64,000 nucleotides of DNA from contig NC_008942.1 in the NCBI RefSeq assembly GCF_000015765.1, forward strand, positions 449,921 through 513,920, written 5' to 3'. The stretch comes from Methanocorpusculum labreanum Z. Its GTDB lineage: Archaea > Halobacteriota > Methanomicrobia > Methanomicrobiales > Methanocorpusculaceae. Of this stretch, positions 7,434 through 16,676 are shown in pieces. The translations under genes were made by a program, and so were the position numbers. Position 1 is the first letter of the stretch, and each line of letters starts with the position of its first letter. The notes below the pieces were generated by a model. It was not told the DNA's origin. It saw only the letters and a program-made list of their open reading frames with translations, and did no database searches.

Positions 7434-8563
7434 CGGACAAAACTGATTTCCTGAACGGTAATGTGGCCTGTGCTGAAGGGGCTTTGGCTGCCGGATGCAG
7501 ATTTTTCGCCGGATATCCTATCACCCCCTCGACGGAGGTCGCCGAGCGGATGGCAGTTCGTCTGCCCAAAGTCGGCGGGATTTTCATCCAGATGGAAGAT
7601 GAACTGGCAAGTGCCGCCGCGATTATCGGGGGATCCTGGGCAGGTGCCAGGACGATGACCGCAACGTCGGGACCCGGCTTTTCCCTGATGATGGAAAATA
7701 TAGGATACGCCGCCTTCACCGAAACCCCGATCGTGATCGTGAATGTTCAACGCGGAGGACCTTCCACCGGCCAGCCGACGATGGCTGCTCAGGGTGATAT
7801 GCTTCAGTGCAGATACGGGTCACACGGGGATTACAGCGTGATCGCTCTGTCCCCCTCCTCCGTTCAGGAGATGTACGATCTGACGGTCAAAGCGTTCAAT
7901 CTTGCCGACCGGTTCAGAACTCCGGTATTCCTGATGACGGACGAAACTATCGGACATATGCGGGAAAAGATCACTTTGCACAGCAATGTCGAGATCGTGC
8001 CCCGTCGCGAATTAAAGGAGGGCGAACTTCCCTGTGCTCCGGACGAGAATGGAGTTCCGGGATTTGCGACCTTCGGTATGGGCCATAACGTCCACATCAC
8101 CGGACTGACCCATAATGAAAAGGGCTATCCGTCGACCGATTCCGCAGAAGTCCATGAGAATCTGGTCCGCCGTCAGGTCCGAAAAATCGAGGATTTCAGA
8201 AATGAGATCGCCGATGTCGACATCGTCAACCCGGAAGCCGAGCTGGTCTTCATCTCGTACGGCGCTCCGACCCGTACGGTCCGCCAGCTTCTTAACGATA
8301 TTCCCGATACCTACGGTCATCTGAATCTGCGTATCGTCTGGCCGTTCCCCGATGAATCCCTGCTTGCATTCAAAAACGCCAAAGCGTTCATCATCCCGGA
8401 GATGAATCTCGGACAGATAGCCAAAGAGGTCCGCCAGCACACCAACACCCCGATAGTCGTCGTGCCGAAACTCGGAGGCGCCCTCCATACACCGGCTGAA
8501 CTTCTTAAAGCAGTCGAAGTTGCAAAAACCGTGAAAAAACCGGTGACCGAGGTGCGTTTATGA
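7430..8563 (+). CDS. korA: 2-oxoglutarate ferredoxin oxidoreductase, alpha subunit
   Basis: A 377-residue subunit with the pyrimidine-binding domain motif CRFFAGYPITPSTEVAERM, then GGIFIQMEDELASAAAI and SGPGFSLMMENIGYA. It starts at a TTG at 7430 that overlaps the korD stop (TTGA); no better start lies nearby. It forms 2-oxoglutarate synthase with KorB, KorC and KorD, interconverting succinyl-CoA plus CO2 and 2-oxoglutarate with ferredoxin. In hydrogenotrophic methanogens this usually runs in the reductive direction to make glutamate carbon (family knowledge). The sucCD genes directly downstream support 2-oxoglutarate over other 2-oxoacids. Confidence 0.9.
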   Translation: MTDKTDFLNGNVACAEGALAAGCRFFAGYPITPSTEVAERMAVRLPKVGGIFIQMEDELASAAAIIGGSWAGARTMTATSGPGFSLMMENIGYAAFTETPIVIVNVQRGGPSTGQPTMAAQGDMLQCRYGSHGDYSVIALSPSSVQEMYDLTVKAFNLADRFRTPVFLMTDETIGHMREKITLHSNVEIVPRRELKEGELPCAPDENGVPGFATFGMGHNVHITGLTHNEKGYPSTDSAEVHENLVRRQVRKIEDFRNEIADVDIVNPEAELVFISYGAPTRTVRQLLNDIPDTYGHLNLRIVWPFPDESLLAFKNAKAFIIPEMNLGQIAKEVRQHTNTPIVVVPKLGGALHTPAELLKAVEVAKTVKKPVTEVRL

Positions 8564-9354
8564 ATCTGGAAGACTGGTACCGTCAGGACCGGCTGCCTCA
8601 CATTTATTGTGCCGGGTGCGGCAACGGAACGATCCTCAACTGTACTCTTCGGGCCGTTGAGGAACTGGACTACAAACAGGAGGAGACGACCTTCGTATCT
8701 GGAATTGGTTGTTCTTCCCGTGCTTCGGGATACACCTCGTCCGACTCGCTCCACACGACCCACGGCCGTGCCCTCGCCTTTGCGACCGGTCTGAAACTCG
8801 TGAAACCCCGCCAGCATGTGATCGTTTTCACCGGGGACGGGGATTGTTCTGCGATTGGCGGAAACCACTTCATCCATGCATGCAGACGAAACATCGACAT
8901 CACCGTGATCTGTATGAACAACAATATCTACGGCATGACCGGCGGTCAGGGAAGTCCCTGTACACCGTATGGGGCCATCAGCACCACGACACCTTACGGC
9001 ATGCAGGAGCAGCCGTTCGATCTCTGCAAAGTAGCCGAAGCTTCGGGAGCGAATTATGTTGCACGCTGGACCTCGTTCCATGTAAAAGAGTTGACCGAGG
9101 CGATCCGCGTCGGTCTTGAGACGCCGGGCCTTTCATTCATCGAAGTTATGACCCAGTGCCCCACCTCGTTCGGCAGCAAGAACAAGATGCGGCAGGTCAC
9201 GCAGATGCTCGATATGTTCCGGGACAATGTCGTATTAAAGGCGAAAGCCGACCGCGATGCGACAAAAGGTATCCAACTTTCTCCTGAAAAGTTCGTTGTA
9301 GGTCAGTTTGTTCGGAGAAACAATCCTCCCCTAGGCGTGGAGGCCGCAAAATGA
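8560..9354 (+). CDS. korB: 2-oxoglutarate ferredoxin oxidoreductase, beta subunit
   Basis: A 264-residue thiamine diphosphate-binding subunit. The N-terminal CAGCGNGTI is typical of beta subunits, and the ThDP/Mg motif GDGDCSAIGGNHFIHA is followed by NNNIYGMTGGQ. It carries the catalytic centre where the 2-oxoacid is decarboxylated. It overlaps both korA and korC by 4 bp (ATGA). The motif TGGQ.SPCTPYG is seen in the 2-oxoglutarate and 2-oxoisovalerate branches; the sucCD context favours 2-oxoglutarate. Confidence 0.92.
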   Translation: MNLEDWYRQDRLPHIYCAGCGNGTILNCTLRAVEELDYKQEETTFVSGIGCSSRASGYTSSDSLHTTHGRALAFATGLKLVKPRQHVIVFTGDGDCSAIGGNHFIHACRRNIDITVICMNNNIYGMTGGQGSPCTPYGAISTTTPYGMQEQPFDLCKVAEASGANYVARWTSFHVKELTEAIRVGLETPGLSFIEVMTQCPTSFGSKNKMRQVTQMLDMFRDNVVLKAKADRDATKGIQLSPEKFVVGQFVRRNNPPLGVEAAK

Positions 9355-9884
9355 AATCCGAGATTCGATTCTCCGGCCTCGGCGGTCAGGGGATCATCAC
9401 CGCCGCGGTCATCCTCGGCAGAGCGGCCGCATTGTATGGCAGTAAACACGTCGTTCAGACTCAGAGCTACGGACCCGAAGCACGCGGCGGGGCCTCGGCC
9501 TCTGCGGTGATCATCTCGGACGACCCGATCTATTATCCAAAGGTAACGGACCCGGACGTATACGCGATCATGTCCCAGGAAGCATACAATAAATACGGCT
9601 CGAATGTCAGGGAGGATGCCGTAATGCTTCTTGATCCCGGCTATGTCACCAGCCGGCCGTCATGCAGATTTTTTGAAGTCCCGGCAACGGCAGAAGCAAA
9701 GGCCCAACTTGGAAAAACGGTTTTTGCCAATGTGATCATGCTTGGAGGCATCCTTGAAGCAACCGGGATCGTTTCCTACGATGCACTCGAACACGCAGTT
9801 CTGGACAGCGTTCCAAAAGGTACAGAAGAGAATAACAAACGGGCGCTTGCAATCGGGCAGGAACTCGTCAGGAGTCAATTATGA
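9351..9884 (+). CDS. korC: 2-oxoglutarate ferredoxin oxidoreductase, gamma subunit
   Basis: A 177-residue gamma subunit opening with the family signature FSGLGGQGIITAAVILGRAA, followed by QSYGPEARGGASASAVIIS, where the RGG segment contacts the CoA-binding site in relatives. It completes the KorABCD complex. It overlaps korB upstream and sucC downstream by 4 bp each, so all four subunits should be made in similar amounts. Confidence 0.92.
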   Translation: MKSEIRFSGLGGQGIITAAVILGRAAALYGSKHVVQTQSYGPEARGGASASAVIISDDPIYYPKVTDPDVYAIMSQEAYNKYGSNVREDAVMLLDPGYVTSRPSCRFFEVPATAEAKAQLGKTVFANVIMLGGILEATGIVSYDALEHAVLDSVPKGTEENNKRALAIGQELVRSQL

Positions 9885-10966
9885 AATTCCGCGAATATGA
9901 AGCAAAACAGATCTTCCGGGAAGCAGGAATCCCGGTGCCAAACAGTGTTCTGATCACCTCCGCCGACGAGGCAAACGCGGCCCAGAAAAAAGTCGCGGAA
10001 AAGGTTGTCCTCAAAGCTCAGGTCGATGTCGGCGGCAGAGGTAAAGCCGGCGGCATCCTTCCGGCAAACGCGGAAAACATCTCAGACGTCGCCCGCGATC
10101 TGTTTGCGAAGACCATCAAGGGACTTCCCGTCGAAAAGATCCTGGTCGAAGAAGCGCTCGAGATCTCACACGAATATTATCTGAGCATCACGATTGACCG
10201 TGCGAAAAAGATGCCGCTGATCCTCTTTTCCAGCGAAGGAGGAGTTGAGATCGAGACCCTCGCAAAGGAAAGGCCGGAGGCGCTCCGCCGCGTCTATGTT
10301 GATCCGTCCTTTGTCACGCTCCCGGATTTCATCGTCCGAAACGTCATCGGAACGAATCCAAAAGAGATCGGAACAATTGTCAGGGATCTTTTTGCCGTTT
10401 TCAGGTCCAGGGACGCCGTTCTTGCAGAGATCAATCCTCTGGTTATGACGCCGAAAGGCATTCTCGCAGCAGACGGCAAGATCATTCTGGATGACAACTC
10501 TCTGATCCGTCAGGGAATCTCCGAGAACAGAGACCTCACACCCCGCGAAGCTGAGGCCGAGAAACACGGTTTTTCCTATGTCGAACTGGAAGGAAACATC
10601 GGCGTGATCGGAAACGGCGCGGGTCTAACCATGGCAACCCTCGATATCATCTCCCATTATCACGGAAAAGCCGCGAACTTCCTGGATGTCGGCGGCGGAG
10701 CTGCTTCGGACCGGGTTATGTATGCAGTCCAGCTGGTTGCTTCCATGCCCGGCGTCAAAGTGATCGTGGTCAATCTTCTCGGCGGGATCACACGCTGCGA
10801 CGAGGTTGCCAAAGGAATCATTGAGGCAGGAGTCCCGCAGCCGGTGATCGTTCGGATCGCCGGTACAAACGAGGAGGAAGGCCGAAGACTTCTTCAGGAA
10901 TGCGGATATGTCATGTCTGACACTATGGATGCGGCGATTCGTGCCGCAGTGGAGGTAGTACAATGA
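9881..10966 (+). CDS. sucC: Succinyl-CoA synthetase (ADP-forming) beta subunit
   Basis: A 361-residue ATP-grasp protein. Visible are YEAKQIFREAGIPVP at the N-terminus, the nucleotide-binding segment KAQVDVGGRGKAGGI, EINPLV for metal binding, FLDVGGGA and the C-terminal NLLGGITRCDEVAKGI. With SucD it interconverts succinate, CoA and ATP with succinyl-CoA. It is slightly shorter than bacterial SucC (about 390), as is usual in archaea. It is wedged between korC and sucD with 4-bp overlaps, so succinyl-CoA formation and its reductive carboxylation to 2-oxoglutarate are encoded on one transcript. Confidence 0.93.
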   Translation: MKFREYEAKQIFREAGIPVPNSVLITSADEANAAQKKVAEKVVLKAQVDVGGRGKAGGILPANAENISDVARDLFAKTIKGLPVEKILVEEALEISHEYYLSITIDRAKKMPLILFSSEGGVEIETLAKERPEALRRVYVDPSFVTLPDFIVRNVIGTNPKEIGTIVRDLFAVFRSRDAVLAEINPLVMTPKGILAADGKIILDDNSLIRQGISENRDLTPREAEAEKHGFSYVELEGNIGVIGNGAGLTMATLDIISHYHGKAANFLDVGGGAASDRVMYAVQLVASMPGVKVIVVNLLGGITRCDEVAKGIIEAGVPQPVIVRIAGTNEEEGRRLLQECGYVMSDTMDAAIRAAVEVVQ

Positions 10967-11838
10967 TCTACGCAGGAAAGAACACGGGCATTCTAGTTCA
11001 GGGAGCAACAGGATCCCAGGGAAAATTCCATATCAATCTGATGAACGCTTATGCACGACAGGTGGGCGGCACCGGCATTGTTGCCGGCATGACTCCCGGA
11101 AAAGCCGGCCAGGACGTCTTCGGCGTTCCGGTTTATAACTCCGTCGTGGATGCCATGGATGAACACGAGATTGGAGCATCCGTCATCTTTGTCCCGGCTG
11201 GCGGATGCGGCGACGCTATTATGGAAGCCGCCGATGCACGCATCCCAACTATCGTCACGATCACGGAACATGTCCCGGTTCATGATATTATGCGGGCGGT
11301 GGCTTATGCCGGTTCCCGCGGATCCCGGGTTATTGGTCCAAACTGCCCGGGAATGCTTGTTCCGGACGAGTGCAAGCTGGGTATCATTCCGGCAAATCTC
11401 TGCAGAAAAGGGGATGTCGGCGTTATCTCGCGAAGCGGCACACTGACCTATCAGGTCATCTCAGAACTGACATCGGCAGGTTTTGGTCAGTCGGGAATCA
11501 TAGGCATCGGCGGGGACGCAGTTATCGGTCAGACCTTCTCTGAAGTTATGGACGAGTTCCACGCAGACGGACGGACTAAAACAGTCGTTCTGATCGGCGA
11601 GGTGGGCGGCAGTCTGGAGATCGAGGGAGCACGCCGTGCGCTGGATATCGGCATGCCGATCGTCTCGTATATCGCCGGTGTTTCCGCCCCGAAAGAGAAA
11701 AGGATGGGACACGCCGGTGCAATCGTCGAAGGAGGAGAAGGAGATGCTGCATCCAAGATCGAGCGTCTGCGGGCACTCGATATCCCTGTTGCAACCCGCC
11801 CGTCCGAGATCCCGGATCTTATACGGCGGTTGTTATGA
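10963..11838 (+). CDS. sucD: Succinyl-CoA synthetase (ADP-forming) alpha subunit
   Basis: A 291-residue subunit with the CoA-binding Rossmann start LVQGATGSQGKFHINLM, GVPVYNSV, the segment IGPNCPGMLVPDECKLGI, and the active-site histidine in KRMGHAGAIVEGGEGDA that is phosphorylated during catalysis. The length matches the family. It pairs with SucC just upstream. The last 4 bp overlap the start of the predicted diadenylate cyclase gene. Confidence 0.94.
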   Translation: MIYAGKNTGILVQGATGSQGKFHINLMNAYARQVGGTGIVAGMTPGKAGQDVFGVPVYNSVVDAMDEHEIGASVIFVPAGGCGDAIMEAADARIPTIVTITEHVPVHDIMRAVAYAGSRGSRVIGPNCPGMLVPDECKLGIIPANLCRKGDVGVISRSGTLTYQVISELTSAGFGQSGIIGIGGDAVIGQTFSEVMDEFHADGRTKTVVLIGEVGGSLEIEGARRALDIGMPIVSYIAGVSAPKEKRMGHAGAIVEGGEGDAASKIERLRALDIPVATRPSEIPDLIRRLL

Positions 11839-12641
11839 GTGAGAAGAACCGGCTTCTTCTTACAGCGGCGGACAATCTGGCAAAAACGGTAAATGCCCTC
11901 GCCGTAATCTCCTTTCTTCCAAAAGAGGAGGATATCGTCATCGACACGCCGACGGTCCACGTGGTCGATATTCAGCCCGAGATCCTGCGTGACCACAGTA
12001 TGGTTGCCCTTGTGGATTACTGTTCGAACCAGATCATCGATGCCGTTCTTCAATACAAGATACTTGCAAACGTGGACAGCGGAACCGTGGTTGCCGCATT
12101 TCCCTATGCGATCCTCATTTATGATGTGGAAAGTCAGGACAACTCCTTCTCGGTCGGAGATTATGCACACATTGTCGATCCGGAAGCTCTGCATTCTGTA
12201 CTGATGCTTGCCCTTGAACTTGCCCACGACGGACGTGAAGGGCGATCAGTCGGTACTGCCTTCATTGTTGGCGATATCGATGAACTGAAACGCTGGTCCC
12301 ATCAGGGTGTCTTAAATCCTTACGAGGGACATCCGGAAGAGGTCAGGGACGTGAAAATCGAGGAAAACTGGGAAAGCGTGAAAGAGTTTGCCCAGCTCGA
12401 CGGTGTCTTTATCATCGATAAAAACGGGATCATCGCAGCATCCGGCAGATACCTCGATGCAGACAGCCGCGATGCGAATCTGCAGAGCGGACTCGGCGGC
12501 CGCCATCTGGCCACCGCAGCGATCACCAAGGTCGTACATGCGGTCGGGATCGTCGTGTCGGAGTCAGGCGGAGTCATCCGCGTTTTTGTCGGCGGGAAGT
12601 CCGTTGCCCAGATCCGTACTGATATTAAATTAGTTCTTTAA
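11835..12641 (+). CDS. dacZ: Diadenylate cyclase, archaeal DacZ type (c-di-AMP synthase)
   Basis: A 268-residue soluble protein. The C-terminal half (about 170-265) matches the DisA_N/DAC domain: QLDGVFIIDKNGIIAASGRYL, then GLGGRHLATAAITK and VVSESGGVIRVFVGGK. In the family the DGA and RHR motifs bind ATP; here they read DGV and RHL, close to archaeal DacZ, which often has RHxA. The N-terminal half is the alpha/beta domain typical of archaeal DacZ. It should condense two ATP to c-di-AMP, a second messenger linked to osmolyte and turgor control. It is the last gene of the kor-suc operon, overlapping sucD by 4 bp, an unusual partner for central carbon genes. Confidence 0.8.
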   Translation: MSEKNRLLLTAADNLAKTVNALAVISFLPKEEDIVIDTPTVHVVDIQPEILRDHSMVALVDYCSNQIIDAVLQYKILANVDSGTVVAAFPYAILIYDVESQDNSFSVGDYAHIVDPEALHSVLMLALELAHDGREGRSVGTAFIVGDIDELKRWSHQGVLNPYEGHPEEVRDVKIEENWESVKEFAQLDGVFIIDKNGIIAASGRYLDADSRDANLQSGLGGRHLATAAITKVVHAVGIVVSESGGVIRVFVGGKSVAQIRTDIKLVL

Positions 12642-12768
12642 ACCGGCGCGATGAATCCTGTACTTCGTTTTCCGGTGAGTTGATGCGGTAAATGGATATG
12701 AATACTTCCATATTATTCTCTGTTTAATTATTATTAGTTCCAAAATTTCCCGATTTGCAATGCGAGCT

Positions 12769-12778
12769 TTTTTATATT
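12769..12778 (+). promoter_or_regulatory. TATA box for the SAM synthetase/histidine operon
   Basis: TTTTTATATT lies about 37 bp upstream of the ATG at 12811, placing the start site near 12800 and giving a roughly 10-nt leader. The 169-bp gap after dacZ is AT-rich and otherwise shows no gene, so a new transcript very probably begins here. Confidence 0.55.
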
Positions 12779-12810
12779 CAAACATCAGATTATTCTGAAG
12801 TGATTCAAAA

Positions 12811-14028
12811 ATGAAGAGAAATATCAGCATCACTCATCTTTCTCAAACTCCAATGGAAAAGCAGAAAGTCGAACTGGTCGAACGCAAATGTATCGGTCAC
12901 CCCGACAGTATTGCCGATGGAGTCGCCGAGGCGATTTCCCGTGCACTCTGCAGAGAATATATGGAGGAGTGCGATGGTGCGGTCCTCCACCACAACACCG
13001 ATCAGGGCGAAGTTGTAGCAGGGGAATCCCTTCCTCAGTTCGGCGGCGGAAAAATCATTAAACCGATCTACTTCCTCTTAACCGGAAGAGCAACCCGCCA
13101 GTTCGGCAACAAAGTATTCGCCACCGACGCCATCGCAATAGAAGCAGCACGTGCCTACCTGAGCGAAACAATACCCACCTTTAATATGGACACCGACGTC
13201 ATCGTCGACTGCCGTATGGGAACCGGTTCTACCGACCTTCGTGATGTTTTCCACACGAAGAAAGGCCACACTGCAGTTCCTCGTGCAAACGACACCTCCT
13301 TTGGTGTAGGCCACGCCCCGTTCTCTCAGGTTGAACAGATCATCCTTGGACTTGACGAGTACATCTCCAAAGAGTTCCGCCCGAAAAACCCGATGGTCGG
13401 TTACGATCTCAAGCTCATGGGACTGAGAGACATCAATACTATCACTATCACCGTCGCTTCCGCGATGGTCGACCGGTATTGTTCCGGTATCGACGAATAT
13501 GTAGAGATGAAGGAAAAGATGGTTGAATCTTTTACGCAGGTAGCCAGACAATACACCGACAGGAAAGTAAAAGTTGAGATCAACACTGCAGATATCATCC
13601 GCAAAAAGGCGACCTCAGTTTTCCTGACCGTGAATGGCACCTCGGCAGAGATGGGCGACGACGGGTCCGTCGGACGCGGAAACCGCTGCAATGGGCTTAT
13701 CACCCCGAACAGACCAATGTCCATGGAAGCAACTTCCGGTAAGAACCCCATCAACCATATCGGTAAGATCTACAACCTGCTTTCTACTGAAATCGCAAAG
13801 GAAGCATGCCAGAAGGTCGACGGCATCGAGGAAATGTACGTCAGACTCCTTTCCCAGATCGGTCATCCAATCGACTACCCGCACATTGCCAGTGTCCAGT
13901 GCATAACCAAACGCGGATACAACTTCAAGGACTTTGCACCTGAAGTTGAAGAGATCGTCAACAAACGTCTGGAGAACATCACCGATATCACCAGACTCGT
14001 CATCGACGGTAAATTAAAGACCTTCTAA
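12811..14028 (+). CDS. S-adenosylmethionine synthetase, archaeal type
   Basis: A 405-residue protein of the archaeal MAT family, distinct from bacterial MetK. Markers are VELVERKCIGHPDSIADGVAE near the N-terminus, HHNTDQGEVVAG, TGRATRQFG, DCRMGTGSTDL and MGDDGSVGRGNRCNGLITP, followed by SMEATSGKNP. It makes SAM from methionine and ATP. SAM serves many enzymes in this window (HemC::CobA, Twy1, TrmO). It heads a unit with hisG 2 bp downstream. Confidence 0.95.
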   Translation: MKRNISITHLSQTPMEKQKVELVERKCIGHPDSIADGVAEAISRALCREYMEECDGAVLHHNTDQGEVVAGESLPQFGGGKIIKPIYFLLTGRATRQFGNKVFATDAIAIEAARAYLSETIPTFNMDTDVIVDCRMGTGSTDLRDVFHTKKGHTAVPRANDTSFGVGHAPFSQVEQIILGLDEYISKEFRPKNPMVGYDLKLMGLRDINTITITVASAMVDRYCSGIDEYVEMKEKMVESFTQVARQYTDRKVKVEINTADIIRKKATSVFLTVNGTSAEMGDDGSVGRGNRCNGLITPNRPMSMEATSGKNPINHIGKIYNLLSTEIAKEACQKVDGIEEMYVRLLSQIGHPIDYPHIASVQCITKRGYNFKDFAPEVEEIVNKRLENITDITRLVIDGKLKTF

Positions 14029-14030
14029 GT

Positions 14031-14891
14031 ATGGCAAAAATACGTCTGGCGATTCCAAATAAGGGTCGTATAGCAGAGCCGATCAACGATCTGATGGACA
14101 AAGCCGGTATCCATATCAATATGACCGGCTCCCGTCAGCTTATCGCAAAGACGATCGATCCGGAGATCGAGGTCCTGTTCGTCAGGCCGATTGACATACC
14201 AGAATATGTGGCGAAGGGTGTTGCCGATCTCGGCATCACCGGGCTCGATATGGTCGCTGAACGCCGGGCGGACGTTGCCCGTCTTCTGGATCTGAAGTTC
14301 GGCTCGGCAAAACTCGTAATCGCCGTCCCTCAGGAATCTCCTATCACGTCTGTCGAGACGATGAACGGCTGCCGGATCGCCACCGAATTTCCAAGCATCT
14401 GTAAAGATTTCTTCGCTGAAAGATCCGTCGAAGTGAATATTATCGAGGTTTCCGGGGCATGCGAAGCGGCCCCGCATCTCGGCATAGCCGACGGAATTGC
14501 CGACCTGACCTCATCCGGGACGACACTCGAGGTCAACAAACTCCGGATTGTCGAAGAGATCCTTGCAAGCACGACCAACGTCATCGCCAACAAAACCTCT
14601 CTCGTCGAAAAGCATGAAAAGATCGAAGAGATCCTTCTTGCCTTTGAGAGCGTTATCGCTGCCAAAGGTCAGTGTTATCTGATGCTGAATGTGAAACGGG
14701 AGAAACTCGAGGAGATCAAAGCGCTGATCCCCGGTCTTGGGGGTCCGACGATCATGGACATTGCCGGCTCCGGATCCGTTGCCCTCCATGCCGTCGTATC
14801 GACCAACAAGGTATATCAGCTGATCAATCAGCTGAAACGTGCCGGAGCACGGGATATCCTTGTTCTGGACATCATGAGGATGGTGAGATAG
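14031..14891 (+). CDS. hisG: ATP phosphoribosyltransferase, long form
   Basis: A 286-residue HisG with [15 protein letters not shown] at the N-terminus, [21 protein letters not shown], and the PRPP-loop region [19 protein letters not shown]. The C-terminal 75 residues ([20 protein letters not shown] on) form the ACT-like regulatory domain of long HisG, which binds histidine and makes HisZ unnecessary. It performs the first step of histidine synthesis. It lies 2 bp after the SAM synthetase and 1 bp before hisA. Confidence 0.95.
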   Translation: MAKIRLAIPNKGRIAEPINDLMDKAGIHINMTGSRQLIAKTIDPEIEVLFVRPIDIPEYVAKGVADLGITGLDMVAERRADVARLLDLKFGSAKLVIAVPQESPITSVETMNGCRIATEFPSICKDFFAERSVEVNIIEVSGACEAAPHLGIADGIADLTSSGTTLEVNKLRIVEEILASTTNVIANKTSLVEKHEKIEEILLAFESVIAAKGQCYLMLNVKREKLEEIKALIPGLGGPTIMDIAGSGSVALHAVVSTNKVYQLINQLKRAGARDILVLDIMRMVR

Positions 14892-14892
14892 G

Positions 14893-15603
14893 ATGGAAGT
14901 CTTCCCGGCGGTCGACATACTTTCCGGGAACTGTGTCCAGCTTGTCGGCGGCGATCGGCTGACGGCCACGGTATATGGATCCCCGATGGACAATGCCCGT
15001 CGCTGGATCAGCGAAGGAGCATCCAATCTCCATGTCGTGAATCTTGACGGAGCATTTACAGCGAGCACCACCAACGCGGAGATGATCCGCGAAGTGGTCG
15101 AAAAAACAGACGTTTTTGTTCAGGTAGGCGGAGGTATTCGCAGTCTTGAGGATGCACGCGGCTGGCTGAACTGCGGCGTTGCCCGGATCATTCTGAGTAC
15201 ATTTGCGACCCGGGAACCTGCTGTTATCCGAACCTTAAGTAAAGAGTTCGGCAGCGAACGCATCATGGCAGGAGTGGATGCACGCCGGGGTGAGATCGCC
15301 GTTTCCGGATGGCAGGAACTGGCAGGCGACTTCATCGTCTGGGCCCAAAAGTTCGAAGAACTGGGTGCAGGATCTCTGCTCTACACAAATGTAGATGTGG
15401 AAGGACAGCAAGCCGGAATCGATATCGAACCTGTGCAGAAACTTCTGGATGCAGTCGACATTCCGGTCATCGTGGCAGGAGGCGTGACAACATCTCAGGA
15501 TGTGACCGCTCTTAAGCAGCTCGGTGCATCGGGCTGTGTTCTCGGATCGGCACTCTACAGCGGACGAATCACTCTTAAAGAAGCACTGGAGGCAGCAGTA
15601 TGA
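14893..15603 (+). CDS. hisA: ProFAR isomerase
   Basis: A 236-residue TIM barrel with the HisA start [19 protein letters not shown] (the first catalytic Asp is in PAVDI), [13 protein letters not shown] and the late [13 protein letters not shown]. The second-half Asp lies in [14 protein letters not shown]. It opens the ribose ring of ProFAR to PRFAR in histidine synthesis. HisF would share the fold, but the VNLDGAF and LVGGD segments fit HisA. It overlaps hisB by 4 bp. Confidence 0.94.
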   Translation: MEVFPAVDILSGNCVQLVGGDRLTATVYGSPMDNARRWISEGASNLHVVNLDGAFTASTTNAEMIREVVEKTDVFVQVGGGIRSLEDARGWLNCGVARIILSTFATREPAVIRTLSKEFGSERIMAGVDARRGEIAVSGWQELAGDFIVWAQKFEELGAGSLLYTNVDVEGQQAGIDIEPVQKLLDAVDIPVIVAGGVTTSQDVTALKQLGASGCVLGSALYSGRITLKEALEAAV

Positions 15604-16181
15604 GATCAGTGGCAAAAACCAGAGAGACAAAAGAAACCAATATTCGTGTCGTCTTCGATCCGGATACACCCGGAACGATCGAGATATCCACGGGCGTCGC
15701 ATTTATGGACCACATGCTGAACGCATTTGCCCGCCACGGCGGCTTTTCTCTGACCGTTGAGGCAAAAGGCGATCTTGAGGTCGATTGTCATCACACAATT
15801 GAAGACATCGGGATCGTTCTTGGGACCGCCATCAAAGAAGCGGTAGGCGAAGGTCGCGGCATCCGGCGTTTCGCTCATGCCATAATCCCGATGGACGAAT
15901 CACGGGCCACCGCGGCACTGGATATCTCCGGCAGAGGATACCTCGTCATGGAAGGTTCCTTCACCGGTATCTCTACGGGAAGTATTCCAAACGACGTGTT
16001 CGAACACTTTTTCTACAGTCTCTGCATCAATGCAGGCATCACTGCCCATGTGATATTTTCTGGTGTAAACGATCATCACAAATGTGAAGCGATCTTCAAG
16101 GCATTCGGTATAGCTCTTGGGGAGGCACTTTCCATCCGTCCTGGAAATACTGCGGTTCCAAGCACGAAAGGAACACTATAA
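15600..16181 (+). CDS. hisB: Imidazoleglycerol-phosphate dehydratase
   Basis: A 193-residue monofunctional HisB. The duplicated manganese-binding motifs are clear: [28 protein letters not shown] and, in the second half, [14 protein letters not shown] and [13 protein letters not shown]. It dehydrates imidazoleglycerol phosphate. The last three overlapping genes give hisG-hisA-hisB; the other his genes are outside the window. A stem-loop with a U-run follows at 16259. Confidence 0.95.
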   Translation: MRSVAKTRETKETNIRVVFDPDTPGTIEISTGVAFMDHMLNAFARHGGFSLTVEAKGDLEVDCHHTIEDIGIVLGTAIKEAVGEGRGIRRFAHAIIPMDESRATAALDISGRGYLVMEGSFTGISTGSIPNDVFEHFFYSLCINAGITAHVIFSGVNDHHKCEAIFKAFGIALGEALSIRPGNTAVPSTKGTL

Positions 16182-16258
16182 TAATTCTATTTTTAAAAGA
16201 GAAATCTCTTTGAGAAAAATCCGGGAGGCCTCATACGAAACCGCCCGTATGAAAAAAT

Positions 16259-16279
16259 ACAAGCCTGGGCTTGTTTTTT
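16259..16279 (+). terminator. Hairpin terminator after hisB
   Basis: ACAAGCC and GGCTTGT form a perfect 7-bp stem around a 2-nt gap, followed by a run of T. It lies 78 bp after hisB and 42 bp before the convergent histone gene, a fitting place for transcription of the SAM/histidine operon to end. Confidence 0.6.
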
Positions 16280-16320
16280 ATGCACGGGCACCATCGACCC
16301 GCACACCACACAAAATCAGG

Positions 16321-16524
16321 TTATTCCTTAGTGGCGAGGTCAATATCCTCTGCCTTGATGGTCTTGCGACCTGCATGCTGGGCAAGTTCGAATGCCTGCT
16401 TTGCGATAGCTTCAATATACGCTTCTGCTTTTGCTACTAATGCATCTGCTGCATCTTCGCCTACACGAACGGCGCCAGCTTTCTTTGCAAGTCTGACGAC
16501 TGCTGCTTTTGGTAAGTCTGCCAT
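16321..16524 (-). CDS. Archaeal histone, HMf type
   Basis: A 67-residue histone fold started at the ATG at 16524 (MADLPKAAVVRLAKKAG). The sequence has the HMf/HTz pattern: a short first helix, RVGEDAADALVAKAEAYIEAIA as the long central helix, and AGRKTIKAEDIDLATKE as the last helix with the usual RKTIKAEDI loop. It wraps DNA as dimers that stack into hypernucleosomes (family knowledge). It is a single-gene unit with its own strong TATA box and is convergent with hisB. Confidence 0.95.
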   Translation of the reverse strand: MADLPKAAVVRLAKKAGAVRVGEDAADALVAKAEAYIEAIAKQAFELAQHAGRKTIKAEDIDLATKE

Positions 16525-16555
16525 AATTATTCTCAAACAAAAAATGGTTCAAAAT

Positions 16556-16566
16556 AATATATAAAA
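16556..16566 (-). promoter_or_regulatory. TATA box for the histone gene
   Basis: On the minus strand the sequence reads TTTTATATATT, a near-consensus archaeal TATA box, 37 bp upstream of the histone ATG. This implies a leader of about 10 nt and high expression. Confidence 0.6.
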
Positions 16567-16676
16567 CTATGCCGGTTATGGACATTTTCAGCAGACTGAT
16601 GATATTTCGCGGCTATTTTTTATTCTGCTCTTTGATTGTGGCTTAATTTTCGATTTGGGTTTTATTTTCATCCTGA

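Noticed and set aside
12642-12810. SAM riboswitch before the SAM synthetase gene
   Set aside because: The TATA box leaves only about 10 nt of leader, too little for a riboswitch.
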